64,000 nt of DNA from NCBI GenBank assembly GCA_021582295.1, contig CP091137.1, forward strand, positions 460,970 to 524,969, in the 5' to 3' direction. The translations under genes were made by a program, and so were the position numbers. Positions 9,491 to 19,185 of this stretch are shown here, piece by piece (positions within the stretch are counted from its first letter, which is position 1; each line of letters opens with the position of its first letter). The stretch is from Candidatus Thiovulum stygium. GTDB lineage: Bacteria > Campylobacterota > Campylobacteria > Campylobacterales > Thiovulaceae. A model generated the notes under the pieces. The model had not been told where the DNA came from, made no database searches, and was given only the letters and a program-made list of their open reading frames with translations.

Positions 9491-10764
9491 AAACTTTTTA
9501 TTATATTTATTAGTTATAATTTCAATAAGTTTTTCAGTATATATAAAAATAGCATAAATTTCTTCAATCTCTTTTTGATTAAAATTATCTAAACCACCAA
9601 ATAAATTATATTTTTTATTAAGTGTAATTAAATAAATTGCCATTGCAAGAAGTGGAAAAGTTGTTCTCGAAATATAGGCTTCTCGTTGCAATTCTGAAGG
9701 TTTATATCTAAATCCTTTTATATTATCATCTCTAATATGCAAAACTAAATTTGCAAGAGTTTCAATGTTAGAATCTTTATAAAATCTGAAAGTTTTTGTT
9801 AATTTCATAACATGAATCATATGATATTTTTTATATATTTTATATAAAATTTCAGATAGATTTAAATTACCCAAAAAACCATAAATTTTTTGATTGTTAT
9901 CTCCAACAATAATAATTTTATATTTTTTAGATTCTGCAAGTGAAATTATAAACTTACCCAATAATTTAGAAATATCTTGAGATTCATCTAAAACTATATA
10001 GTTATAATGTAAAAAAATTTGGTTTGCATTATCTACAAATTCTTTTAAAAATGTGCTAAAAGTTGTAAAATTAGAATTCAAAATATTCTTATGAACTTCA
10101 GGAATATTATAAATGGCTTTGATTCTCTGTTCTATGAGAAATTTTGAATTTTTTATATTGGGTTTTCTGTTAAATTCAGAATTCATCTCTTGAGCAATCT
10201 CTTTTTTTAACTCATCTACCTCATTCAAATCATAAGCAGAGAGACAATATTTTTCATATACTTTAAGTATATTAAACACTTCAAAATATTCCTGTTTATT
10301 TGAAATTTGTTTTTTTAAAATCGAAGAAATTAAATCTAAATTTAAAGGTTTTATCTCTTTTTTACCTGAATAACTTCTTGCAAGAGCATGAAGAGTTGAA
10401 GCTTTTGTATTTGCAGGAAATTTTTTTCCAGCCTCTTCAACAATTGCATGATTAAAAGCCAAATATAAAAATTTTGAATTTGGATTATCTTCAGCAATTA
10501 ATTGTAAAGTTGTTGTTTTTGCACAACCTGCGAGAGCATTAACAATTAGAATTTCGCCATTTTTCATATTTTTGGCTTTTTGAATAATTTCTAATTGTTC
10601 ATCAGTTGGTTCAAATTTTTTTACAATCAGTGATGAGGTTGTAGAAATATTTTCTAAATTATCATTCAATATGTTTTTGTCTGTCATTGTTTCTTTTAAG
10701 GTTAGGTTTGAGTAGATATAAATTTATTTTATATTGCTAATATATAAATTAGCAATAAGTTTAG

Positions 10765-10795
10765 AGAGACTCTGAATTAACAAATTTGAGTCTCT
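10765..10795 (-). terminator. Inverted repeat between the 10831-11727 gene and the helicase gene
   Basis: AGAGACTC at 10765-10772 pairs with GAGTCTCT at 10788-10795 around a 15-nt loop. It lies just after the stop of the gene at 10831-11727. There is no clear T-run behind it, so termination is possible but weakly supported. Confidence 0.35.
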
Positions 10796-10830
10796 ATTTG
10801 TAGAAAGTTTGAGTTTATATAAATATTTTA

Positions 10831-11727
10831 TTATTCAACGATTTTTCTATAAACACCTCTAACAGCTCCAGTAACAACAACTGCAGGAGCAGTTCCAAGA
10901 GTGTAACCTTGAGCAATTTTTTCGCCAACATAACCTAAAGTTTTTGTAGCAATATCATTAATTATATTATCTCCTAAAACTCCATCAACAACATTTTCAA
11001 TTTTAGTTCTACCTTTTGTACCAGCAATTTCCAAATGTTCTTCAAGTCTAATCAACATACTTTGAATAAAATTAGAACTTTTGTTAAATTGACTAGATAT
11101 AACTTCCATATTTTCAACTTTGGCTAATTCTTCGTCAAGACTTCTTGCAACAGCATCTCGAAATTTTTGTTTAGCACCTTCTAAAGCCACTTTTTTTTCA
11201 GCAACTGATTCATTTGTTTCTAAAACAATTTCTTCTTTTACTTGAATTTTTTCTTCTACCATTGGAGCAGATTCAATAACGATTTCTTCAATTTGAGTTG
11301 TAACTTCTGTTTCTACTTCGACTGTTTTTACTTCAACATTTTCCATTTTATTTTCCTCGATAATTTCTATCTTGTCAGCTTGTTCTTCTACAATTTCTTG
11401 AGATTCGATTTTGTTTGCAACAATTTTAGTTTGAGATTCATCTATAACTTTTGGAGCTTGAATTTTAAATTCTGGTTTTTGTTCGACTATTAGAGTATTT
11501 TGATTTTCTGTTTCAATAGTTTTAACTATTTCTGTATTTATATTTTGTAACACAACTTCTTGAATTGAAGGGGAAAACTCCTCAACTTGATCTTCACCTA
11601 TTGCAATAACTGCCATATCTTCGGACTCCTTTTCTGATTCTAATAATTTATTAGATTTTTTAATTTGTTTTTTCGACATACGATATATTTCCTGTTTAAA
11701 TCTATCAAAAGACATGATATATGACAT
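10831..11727 (-). CDS. Unrecognised protein with acidic repeat-like middle
   Basis: 298 residues; I do not recognise it. The first 40 residues are basic, residues about 50-185 are dominated by Glu, Val, Ile and Lys in short recurring patterns (EIVEEQ, VETEVTTQIEEIV, EEKIQVKEEIV) and are probably disordered or extended. The last 110 residues look folded: helices around LEGAKQKFRDAVARSLDEEL and FIQSMLIRLEEHLE, then a Gly/Ala-rich end (TLGTAPAVVVTGAVRGVYRK) that could lie at a membrane. A later start at the Met in RMSKKQ is possible. It sits 28 nt after the gene at 11755-13358, so the two probably form a unit. No signal peptide is visible. Confidence 0.6.
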   Translation of the reverse strand: MSYIMSFDRFKQEIYRMSKKQIKKSNKLLESEKESEDMAVIAIGEDQVEEFSPSIQEVVLQNINTEIVKTIETENQNTLIVEQKPEFKIQAPKVIDESQTKIVANKIESQEIVEEQADKIEIIEENKMENVEVKTVEVETEVTTQIEEIVIESAPMVEEKIQVKEEIVLETNESVAEKKVALEGAKQKFRDAVARSLDEELAKVENMEVISSQFNKSSNFIQSMLIRLEEHLEIAGTKGRTKIENVVDGVLGDNIINDIATKTLGYVGEKIAQGYTLGTAPAVVVTGAVRGVYRKIVE

Positions 11728-11754
11728 TATATTAAATTATCTTTAATTTTCTAT

Positions 11755-13358
11755 TTAACTTCTTAATTGTGTAATAAATGTTGATAAATCGATCCAATCC
11801 ATTATTAGTTTTTCAAATTTTATATCATTACTGTCAATATTTTTAATCATATTTTCAATTGGTAAAATAACCTCATCAAGTGAAAGTGATTTAGCGATTG
11901 CTTGAAGTTCATTAATTGAATTTCTTGTAGATAAAATTGCGGTCTGATTAAAACCATTTTCGATTTTATCTTTATGATTATCAAATAATTTAATAAAAGT
12001 ATCAACAAGTTCTTGATATAACGAATCAGGCATTGAAGATTTATTAATAGAATTAATAATAGGTCGAATCTGTTTAGTATCAAGTCTAATGAGATCTCCG
12101 CCACCACCAAGTTTATCATTTAAAAAAGATATTTTTTTATAAAGTGAATTGATATCTTTTAATACATCTCCGCCATTTTTATAATGCTTATTTATAATTT
12201 TTTCAATTAAATCATAAATATCAACTATTCTTAAATTTAAAGCCAAACCTCTTATAAAAAATACACCATTTTTAACTAGCTTAATTTGATTATTTTCGAT
12301 AGCTTCATACATAATTGTTTTAATCTGATTTGAATGATAAATAAAATCTATCAAGAAATCTATCAAACTTGCTCGAGAAATATTTAATTCAACAGAAACA
12401 TCATCTAAATTATAATGATCAGACGAAAAATATTTCCCAGCATGAATATCTCGTGATTCTTGAACAATATCTTTACCATTAATTAAAGCATCGATTTCAA
12501 TCTGTTTTAAAGGTAATTTTGATTCATGTTCATCTAAATTTTCAGATTCTTGTGGTTCTATTTTCAGATTTGAATTATTTTGAGAATTCTCTACATTAGA
12601 ATTATAATTTAAACTTGAAGCTGTTTCAGTTTCAAAACTTTTAAAAAATTCATCTGGTGAAGTTAGTAGCTTTGAAGACTTTAGAGCAGAATTGCTATTA
12701 TCTTTAGAATCTATTTTATTATCAATATAATCATCTTCGTCATCAAACTTTAATTTAAACTCATTTGATGCTTCGAATAAATCATCTTTATTTGTTATTT
12801 GAGATTTTTGTTTTGAAACTTTATTAATATTTACATTAGATTTATTATCATTATCTTCGACATCGACATCTTTAAATTTAAAAGTTTGAGATTCGGCAGA
12901 ATCAAAAAACATAGCTGATTCAGTTCTATCAACTCTAAAATCATCTTCATCTTCTGAATATGAATTCTCTCTATCTTTATTATTAACTGAATTATTATTA
13001 TTTTGATTAATATCTAATTCTAAAGTATCATTCTCATATTCAGAAATCGAAAGTATCGAGATTAAAAAGCCCTTATGTTGATCTCCAAGAAAATAAAGAG
13101 TCTCAATTGACATAGAAATTTTATAAACACTATTATCACCACCTTTAATAATAGCTTGAGCTTTTTCTTTTTCTTGTAAAATATAATCAATCCAAAGAAT
13201 ATGTTTAAAGTTGCTTACAAATCCTTTTTTTCTATAAATAAATTTGCAAAATCTCCAGAAAAACGATATTTCATTGCATTAAAAGATGGAAAATTTAATT
13301 TTTTGACATAAGCATCGCTAATTGCTACAAATTCATAATTACTATTATATATAATCAA
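11755..13358 (-). CDS. PAS-like N-terminus, acidic linker and Hpt-like helical C-terminus (one frameshift)
   Basis: The open frame from 13113 starts inside a domain. Upstream codons in a second frame (from a possible TTG at 13358) read FVAISDAYVKKLNF and join after one extra base in a T7 run at 13225-13231, giving a PAS-like domain of about 100 residues. An Asn/Asp/Ser-rich linker follows. The C-terminal 250 residues are helical; the stretch AIENNQIKLVKNGVFFIRGLALNLRI resembles an Hpt domain helix but lacks the phosphorylated His in the HxxKG position. It may therefore be a degenerate phosphotransfer or docking module. It lies just after fliL. Function unknown; the domain assignments are by eye. 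Confidence 0.5.
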
Positions 13359-13383
13359 TTATTTGTCCAAATACAATTATTAT

Positions 13384-13941
13384 TTATTGAATAACAAAAT
13401 CTGTAAAAAATACATTTATAATTTTGCCGTCTTTAAGATTTTGATTAATTTCACCAACAACTTGATCTTTTAACTTATCTTTACCTTTTTCAGTAGAAAT
13501 CTCTTCTAAATTTTTAGAACTAGCAATTCTGATAATAATATCTCGAATAACGGGAATTTTTGTATTAATTTCATTTTGAAGTTCTTCAGTTTCAAGTTCA
13601 AGATTAAGTCTAATTTTTAAATATCTTCTACCATTTTCACTAAGTAAATTAACTATAAATTGATCTAATTCTAACATTGGTCCAACTTTTAAACTAATTT
13701 TTCTCCGAGATGCTTTAATTTCAGTTTCTTCTCCTGATTGAGAAGCTATTTGAGTTTGTTGAGATTCTTGTTGTTCTTCACTACTTCCAGATAAAATAAA
13801 AACAAGCAAACCACCAATCAATAAAAGTAGAACAAGAAAACCAGCGACAATAACAATAACTAAATTATTCTTTTTGCCTTTATCTTCAGTTGCATCTGTT
13901 GCTGTGCTTTTTTCTTCAGCTATTTGTTTTTCTTTAGCCAT
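13384..13941 (-). CDS. fliL: Flagellar basal body-associated protein FliL
   Basis: 185 residues. A charged cytoplasmic N-terminus, one membrane helix at about residues 27-50 (VIVIVAGFLVLLLLIGGLLV), a Ser/Gln/Glu-rich linker and the periplasmic FliL domain with LELDQFIVNL, YLKIRLNLELE and VFFTDFVIQ. FliL sits around the stator at the flagellar base and supports motor torque. It is the only flagellar gene seen here; flagellar genes are scattered in Campylobacterota, so isolation is not strange. AGGAGAT stands ahead of the ATG. Confidence 0.93.
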   Translation of the reverse strand: MAKEKQIAEEKSTATDATEDKGKKNNLVIVIVAGFLVLLLLIGGLLVFILSGSSEEQQESQQTQIASQSGEETEIKASRRKISLKVGPMLELDQFIVNLLSENGRRYLKIRLNLELETEELQNEINTKIPVIRDIIIRIASSKNLEEISTEKGKDKLKDQVVGEINQNLKDGKIINVFFTDFVIQ

Positions 13942-13963
13942 TTAATATCTCCTATTTTATATT

Positions 13964-14545
13964 TTAATCGCAAAAATCAGCTAATAGACCTTTTTTAAGA
14001 CTATTTTTAACTTCATTGCTAATAAGAATCGAAACAATATATAAACCAAAACATATTGCTGTTCCGGGACCGCGAGATGTAATTATATTCTCACTTTGAA
14101 TAACTTTAAAATTATCTATATATCTAGTAGAACTATTTGGGATCTGTTCTTCAACAGAAGGATAACAAGTAAATTTTAAATTATCTTTTAAAACCCCAGC
14201 TTTTGAGAGAGCAAATGGAGCTGCGCAAATTGCTCCAATAAGTTTTTTAGTAACATCAAATTCTTTAATTAAATTTTGAACTTGAATATTTTGTGAGAGA
14301 ATAGTTGTTCCACCCCAGCCACCAGGTAAAACAATCATATCAAAAGATGATATATTTAAGATATTTTTTATATCTAAATTTGTTTCAATAACAATATTAT
14401 TAGCACCTTTAATTAAATTATTATTTGATTCAGAATCAATTCCAGCAATAATAACTTCAATTCCGCCTCTTCTTAAAACATCAATTATAGAAACTGCTTC
14501 GATTTCTTCAAAACCAGTTGCAATTGGAATTAAAACTTTAGCCAA
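13964..14545 (-). CDS. DJ-1/PfpI (ThiJ/YajL-like) protein
   Basis: About 193 residues. I place the start at TTG 14545 (LAKVLIPIATGFEEIE), preceded by AAAGGAG seven bases before; the frame extends upstream without a better signal. The nucleophile-elbow cysteine is in AICAAP, the conserved Glu is in FEEIE, and GGWGG and GPGTA follow the YajL/DJ-1 pattern. The family protects against oxidative and glyoxal damage; some members act as deglycases or chaperones, and the exact activity is debated. It is followed by fliL with a 22-nt gap. Confidence 0.85.
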   Translation of the reverse strand: MAKVLIPIATGFEEIEAVSIIDVLRRGGIEVIIAGIDSESNNNLIKGANNIVIETNLDIKNILNISSFDMIVLPGGWGGTTILSQNIQVQNLIKEFDVTKKLIGAICAAPFALSKAGVLKDNLKFTCYPSVEEQIPNSSTRYIDNFKVIQSENIITSRGPGTAICFGLYIVSILISNEVKNSLKKGLLADFCD

Positions 14546-14602
14546 GATTACTCCTTTCCTTTTTATATAAAATCTTACCAAAATAAATTTTAACAATATA
14601 GT

Positions 14603-14972
14603 CTATTTTATTAAAGGGACTTTAATATAAAACATAGCTCCACCATTTAAATTACTAACTTCCATTTCACCACTGAAATTATGTTCAACTATCATTTTAG
14701 ATATATATAAACCTAAACCTTTACCAACTGATTGATGTTTAGTCGTAAAATATGGTTCAAAAATTCTATCGATAATATTTTCTTGAATTCCGCCACCATT
14801 ATCATAAAATTCTAAAATTCCAAAATTATCTTTTTCATAAATCGAAATATGAATATTTGGTTTATCAATTTTTCGTTCATGAAAAACATCTTGTTGAAAC
14901 AGAAAATATAATTGTGCTAATAATAATTATAGAAATTTGTAAAAATCTTGAGTTATTGAGTTTTATTTCCAT
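14603..14972 (-). pseudogene. Histidine kinase reduced by an internal deletion
   Basis: An ATG at 14972, just after trmA, opens a frame with a hydrophobic helix (LQISIIIISTIIFSV) that stops after about 27 codons. In another frame, from about 14900 on, comes the end of a kinase ATPase domain: ERKIDKPNIHI, the G1 box DNGGGI, the F box FEPYFTTK and the G2 box GKGLGLYISK, ending at 14603. The sensor, dimerisation His and N box are missing. This looks like a kinase gene from which the middle was deleted. Confidence 0.75.
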
Positions 14973-14978
14973 TGTATC

Positions 14979-16082
14979 TTATTGCAACTTGTGTAAAATT
15001 GCCCCAATTTCGATATGATGAGTATAAGGAAATTGATCAAAAATTGCCATTTTTATTATTTTATAACTACTTTTTAAAATATCTAAATCTCGTTTTAAAG
15101 TTTCTGGATTACAAGATATATATATAATTTCATTATATTTAAATAATAATTTAATAGTTTCGCTATCAATTCCAGCTCTTGGTGGATCAACAAAAATTGA
15201 ATCAAAAGAGATATTATCTAAATTTATATCTTTAAATCTAAAAAAATCTCTTTCGCGATTTATGGCACTTGTAAATTCTGAACTGCTAACTCTAACAAAT
15301 TTAATATTAGAAATATTATTGTTTTCACTATTTTTTATTGCTAAAGTTATACTAGATTTAGTAACTTCAGTTGCAATAACTCGATTAAATTTTTTAGAAA
15401 GAGGAATTGTAAAATTTCCAGCACCACAATATAATTCAGTTAGATAATTTCCGCCAGAACTGTTATTTACGACCCAGTTTATCATTTTTTCATTAACTAT
15501 TGGATTTGGTTGTGAAAAATTTCCTTCTTCGCTTTCAAGTATATATTTTTCATTATTTATATATATATCTTGTAAAATAGTTTCAGAACCAATTATTTCA
15601 CGATTGCCTTTGCTTCGACCGACAATAGAAATATTTAAAGTTTTACTTAAGTTTTCAGCTGAACTTCTCCAAACCTCATCTAATTTTCTATGATAAATAA
15701 GTGTAACAATAATATTTTGATTTAAATTCGCTAAAAATTCTATTCCAAAAAGTTTTCGTTTTAAAATTTGAGAATTTGACAACTCAATTCGCATTGGTTC
15801 AAAAATTTGCTGAATTGGAGAAATAAGCATTTGGCATTCTGAAAGAGGTAACAACGAACCATTAACTCCTCGCATTGCATAAAAAACTTGCTCTTTAAAA
15901 TGAAAAATTCTGAATTCAGCACGACTGCGATAATGTTTCTCTGGAGATTCTGCTATATAATAATCACCGTTATATATATCTTTAAATCTTTGTGATTCTT
16001 GTTCTATTTTGTCATTTAGTTGAGAGTTATAATCTTTAGTAATTAAACAACCATTACACTCTCCAAAATGTTTGCAATTCAT
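14979..16082 (-). CDS. trmA: tRNA (uracil-5-)-methyltransferase TrmA
   Basis: 367 residues, the TrmA length. The N-terminal Cys cluster CKHFGECNGC resembles that of the RlmCD/TrmA superfamily and could bind an Fe-S cluster. QPN (near residue 190), ELYCGAGNFTIPL (SAM binding), DPPRAG and ISCNPETL with the catalytic Cys follow in order. It makes 5-methyluridine at position 54 of tRNA; an rRNA-directed relative cannot be fully excluded. It begins 4 nt after the M16 peptidase stop. Confidence 0.88.
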   Translation of the reverse strand: MNCKHFGECNGCLITKDYNSQLNDKIEQESQRFKDIYNGDYYIAESPEKHYRSRAEFRIFHFKEQVFYAMRGVNGSLLPLSECQMLISPIQQIFEPMRIELSNSQILKRKLFGIEFLANLNQNIIVTLIYHRKLDEVWRSSAENLSKTLNISIVGRSKGNREIIGSETILQDIYINNEKYILESEEGNFSQPNPIVNEKMINWVVNNSSGGNYLTELYCGAGNFTIPLSKKFNRVIATEVTKSSITLAIKNSENNNISNIKFVRVSSSEFTSAINRERDFFRFKDINLDNISFDSIFVDPPRAGIDSETIKLLFKYNEIIYISCNPETLKRDLDILKSSYKIIKMAIFDQFPYTHHIEIGAILHKLQ

Positions 16083-16086
16083 ATAT

Positions 16087-17352
16087 TTATTTATTATCTC
16101 TATAAATTACAACTGAGCTTTTATTTTTTACAAAATATTTTTTAGCAACTCGAGAAATATCTTCACTTTTGATATTTTGAATTTTATCTTGAAAAGTTAA
16201 AAGTGGTTCTAAACTTCCCATTGCTAAATATCTACCAAATATAGATGCAGTTGATGATGAAGTCTCAAAACTATAAATAAACTGCGATTTTACAGCAATT
16301 AAAGTTTTTTGTAATTCTCGTTCTTCAATTGGTTCATTTTTTAATTTTTCAAGTTCAATCCAAATCTCTTTTTCGAGTTCTTCAGCTTTAATTCCATCTT
16401 TTGCAATTCCCATAATCATAAATAAATTTTCATCTATATGTTCTGAATTATAAGCAGAAATATAAGTAGCCACCTCTTTTTTTAAAACAAGTCTTTTTTC
16501 AAGGCGACTACTTTTACTTCCAGATAAAATTTCACTAATCATACTCAACACAAATTGATCTTCGTGTAAATAGTTCGGAATTTTAAAACCAACAGCAAAA
16601 TATTCAATCTCACTATCTTTTTCGATAATTGCTCTTCGTTCGCCAAATTGTTCAGGTTCAACAATAATTTTTTCATTTGCATTAATATTTATATTTTTAG
16701 CTTGAATTTTGCCAAAAGTCTCTTTAACAGATTTAAAAGCAATTTCAGGCTGAATATCTCCAGCTATAACTATAGTGCTATTTTCTGGCGAATAATATTT
16801 AGAATGAAAATCTCGAATCTCTTCAATTTTCCAATTTTTAATATCATCAATAAAACCGATTGGAGTCCAATGATACGAATGATGAACAAAAGCTGTGTTA
16901 TACATTGTGAAAAAAATTAGTCCAAAAGGTGAATTATCTGTTCGCCAAAGTCGTTCTTCAAGAACAACATTTCGTTCTGGTTGAAATTCATTATCTTCAA
17001 GTTTCAAGTTTTGTAATAGTTCTGAAAATAATTCTAAAGATTTATTTAGATTTTCAGATGATGATTTTATAAAATAGTGTGTCATATCGAAACTTGTCGA
17101 AGCATTATTAACACCACCAAAATTTTTTACAATTTTGTCAAATTCTCCAGTTTTTAGATTTTTTGTTGATTTAAAATTTAAGTGTTCGAGCATATGAGCC
17201 ATTCCACTAGAACCCATTTTTTCATTTCGAGAACCTACTCTATAATATATATCTGTACTTATAACATCAGTGCCATTGTTAAGTGGAATTACTACAACTT
17301 TTGCACCATTTGAAAGATTTTGTTCAAAATATTCTGGAATTGAACTTGCCAT
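16087..17352 (-). CDS. M16-family zinc metallopeptidase
   Basis: 421 residues. The inverted zinc motif HMLEHLNF lies near residue 54, and the downstream ligand Glu is in RNVVLEERLWR. The N-terminal half is the catalytic domain and the C-terminal half the inactive one, with FGRYLAMG near the end, as in PqqL/YmxG-like peptidases. No signal peptide is seen, so it is predicted to be cytoplasmic, although some relatives are periplasmic. It lies between prfB and trmA, which gives no hint of its substrate. Confidence 0.88.
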   Translation of the reverse strand: MASSIPEYFEQNLSNGAKVVVIPLNNGTDVISTDIYYRVGSRNEKMGSSGMAHMLEHLNFKSTKNLKTGEFDKIVKNFGGVNNASTSFDMTHYFIKSSSENLNKSLELFSELLQNLKLEDNEFQPERNVVLEERLWRTDNSPFGLIFFTMYNTAFVHHSYHWTPIGFIDDIKNWKIEEIRDFHSKYYSPENSTIVIAGDIQPEIAFKSVKETFGKIQAKNININANEKIIVEPEQFGERRAIIEKDSEIEYFAVGFKIPNYLHEDQFVLSMISEILSGSKSSRLEKRLVLKKEVATYISAYNSEHIDENLFMIMGIAKDGIKAEELEKEIWIELEKLKNEPIEERELQKTLIAVKSQFIYSFETSSSTASIFGRYLAMGSLEPLLTFQDKIQNIKSEDISRVAKKYFVKNKSSVVIYRDNK

Positions 17353-17406
17353 TAAAACTCCTCCTAAAAAAATATAGTTTTATTTATAAAAACTTTCATA
17401 AAGATA

Positions 17407-18501
17407 TTACCTCATTTGACTAACAAGAACATCTTCGATTATTTTATCGATATCGCCATCTAAAATTTGATTTACATTTGTATAAGCTTCGCCACTTCGA
17501 CTATCTTTTACCTGTTGATAAGGTTGCAAAACATAACTTCTAATTTGATGTCCCCAGCCAATTTCACTTTTTTCACCTTGAGACTTTTGAGCATTTTGCT
17601 TTTCAAGTTCAAGTTCATATAATCTACTTTTTAACATTTTCATAGCAGTAGCTCTATTTTTATGCTGACTTCTATCATTTTGACATTGAACGACAACATT
17701 TGTCGGAATATGAGTTATTCGAATTGCACTTTCAGTTTTATTAACATGTTGCCCACCAGCACCACTTGATCGATAAGTATCAACTCGTAAATCTTTTTCA
17801 TCAATTTGTATATTTATATTATCATCAACTTCAGGTGAAACAACAACAGAAGCAAAACTTGTATGACGACGAGCATTACTATCAAAAGGGGAAATTCTTA
17901 CAAGTCTATGAATACCATTTTCGATTTTTAAATAACCATAGGCATTTTCACCTTTTATTAAAATTGAAACATCTTTAATTCCAGCTTCATCACCATCTTG
18001 ATAATCTAAAGTTTCACTTTTAAAACCTCGTCGTTCGGCCCATCGAAGATACATTCGTAAAAGAATACTTGCCCAATCTTGAGATTCAGTGCCACCAGCC
18101 CCAGGATGAATCGAAAGAATGGCATTATTGCTATCTGTTTCACCACTAAGCATTGTTTCAACTTCACCCCGCTTAATTAAAATTCTAAGAGCTTCAGCTT
18201 CACTAAAAAGTGCATTGATACTATCTGAATCATTTTCATCAACCGACATTTCAAAAAGATCTTTAGCATCAGAAAGTGCATTATCTAAATTTTTTAACTT
18301 TGCAAATGAAGTTTCAAGTTTTCGCTTCTCTTTTTGCAATTCAGCTAATAATTCAGGATTTTTCCAACTATCTTCATTGTTTTCTATATCTTTAATTTCA
18401 GATAATCGTTGAGTTATATAATCAGGCTTTAAAATATTCCTGACATTTTCAACTTTGCTATCTAAATCTTTTAACAATTCACTATATTCATAATTATCCA
18501 A
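17407..18501 (-). CDS. prfB: Peptide chain release factor 2
   Basis: 364 residues. The GGQ motif is in [14 protein letters not shown] and the stop-codon-reading SPF motif is in [11 protein letters not shown], which marks RF2 (UGA/UAA) rather than RF1. The gene is one uninterrupted frame from ATG 18501, so it does not use the programmed +1 frameshift that regulates prfB in E. coli. The N-terminal part is a coiled helical domain. Neighbours are unrelated housekeeping genes. Confidence 0.95.
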   Translation of the reverse strand: MDNYEYSELLKDLDSKVENVRNILKPDYITQRLSEIKDIENNEDSWKNPELLAELQKEKRKLETSFAKLKNLDNALSDAKDLFEMSVDENDSDSINALFSEAEALRILIKRGEVETMLSGETDSNNAILSIHPGAGGTESQDWASILLRMYLRWAERRGFKSETLDYQDGDEAGIKDVSILIKGENAYGYLKIENGIHRLVRISPFDSNARRHTSFASVVVSPEVDDNINIQIDEKDLRVDTYRSSGAGGQHVNKTESAIRITHIPTNVVVQCQNDRSQHKNRATAMKMLKSRLYELELEKQNAQKSQGEKSEIGWGHQIRSYVLQPYQQVKDSRSGEAYTNVNQILDGDIDKIIEDVLVSQMR

Positions 18502-18526
18502 ATAAGCAATCCTTTATATATAAATT

Positions 18527-19087
18527 TTATTTTTTTACTGCTGGTAAATCTGGATTATCAACACCAATTGATAAATCTGGAAGTCTAGGAGGCAACAATC
18601 CTCCCAAACCAGTATCATCAAATTGTGATTTCACTTTAGGTTTTCCTGTTTCGACAATATCTATAACTATATCTTCATTTTCAATATATTCTTGTTTTGT
18701 AGGTTGTTCTTTATATTTTTCGATTTGAGATATTCTAGCATGTTTATCAATATATGTTTTATAATAAATTAAAATTTTTGGTGAAAGCGAAATCTCAATA
18801 GAAATTCTATGATCAAATGTTTTATTTTCGATATAAACAAAATATTTTTGAGTAAAAATAGTATTTAAATTATAGTTTTCAAAAAGTTTGCCATTATCCA
18901 AATCAGGAGTTAATTGATCTTTTTCATAAGAAATTCCGTTAGATTTAACATTATTCAAAAATGAAATAGGATTATTTTCTACATCTCTATCTGAAAATTC
19001 TAGTTCTTTATATATATTTAATTCATTTTTTTGACAACCCGCAAATAGAAGTATTGTCAATCCAATTAATATCTGTTTTGACTGCAA
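18527..19087 (-). CDS. Putative lipoprotein
   Basis: About 186 residues. I choose TTG 19087, which has AAAGGTGG ahead and gives MQSKQILIGLTILLFAGC, a compact lipoprotein signal with Cys18 as the lipidated residue; a longer frame to 19105 would spoil the signal. The mature protein has no recognised domain. It ends in a Pro-rich stretch (GGLLPPRLPDLSIG). It is placed between prfB and the very large lipoprotein gene, whose product also ends in a Gly/Pro-rich segment. Confidence 0.7.
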   Translation of the reverse strand: MQSKQILIGLTILLFAGCQKNELNIYKELEFSDRDVENNPISFLNNVKSNGISYEKDQLTPDLDNGKLFENYNLNTIFTQKYFVYIENKTFDHRISIEISLSPKILIYYKTYIDKHARISQIEKYKEQPTKQEYIENEDIVIDIVETGKPKVKSQFDDTGLGGLLPPRLPDLSIGVDNPDLPAVKK

Positions 19088-19161
19088 AAGATTCCACCTT
19101 TCCAATTTTCAATCTCTTTTTTAATAAAAAGTAAATTTTTTAAAAGTTCAGTTAAGCTCAA
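19066..19161 (-). CDS. Possible 31-residue ORF ahead of the lipoprotein gene
   Basis: TTG at 19161, with AAAGGA about ten bases before, opens a 31-codon frame (MSLTELLKNLLFIKKEIENW at its start) that overlaps the lipoprotein start. It could be a small protein, a leader peptide, or chance. No family is recognised. Confidence 0.25.
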   Translation of the reverse strand: MSLTELLKNLLFIKKEIENWKGGIFCSQNRY

Positions 19162-19185
19162 CTTGAATATATCCTTTAATATCTA

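Larger units (their letters stand above)
8432..10687 (-). pseudogene. UvrD-family superfamily 1 helicase, FBH1-like, interrupted
   Basis: The 579-residue N-terminal frame shows helicase motifs in order: FEPTDEQLEII (Q motif), NALAGCAKTTTL (Walker A), VLDESQDIS (Walker B), GDNNQKIYGFLG (motif III), KTFRFY (motif IV) and STIHKTKGLEFEDVYI (motif V). The short Walker A form resembles F-box helicase 1 relatives. The frame is then broken by three copies of a 38-nt repeat (8892-9005). With one copy the frame continues, then breaks again at an A6 run (8756-8761), after which motif VI (EEYNILYVAITRA) and the end follow to 8432. The intact protein would be about 730 residues. It is not expressed whole as written. 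It probably unwound DNA in repair or in an accessory element; no partner gene is obvious. Confidence 0.8.

Noticed and set aside
9380-9592. Plus-strand ORF with repeated FIQWIII segments
   Set aside because: It is the reverse reading of the 24-nt coding repeat in the helicase gene, has no ribosome site and no family.
17407-18501. Programmed frameshift in prfB
   Set aside because: The gene is one open frame of normal length; no internal UGA near the start needs to be passed.
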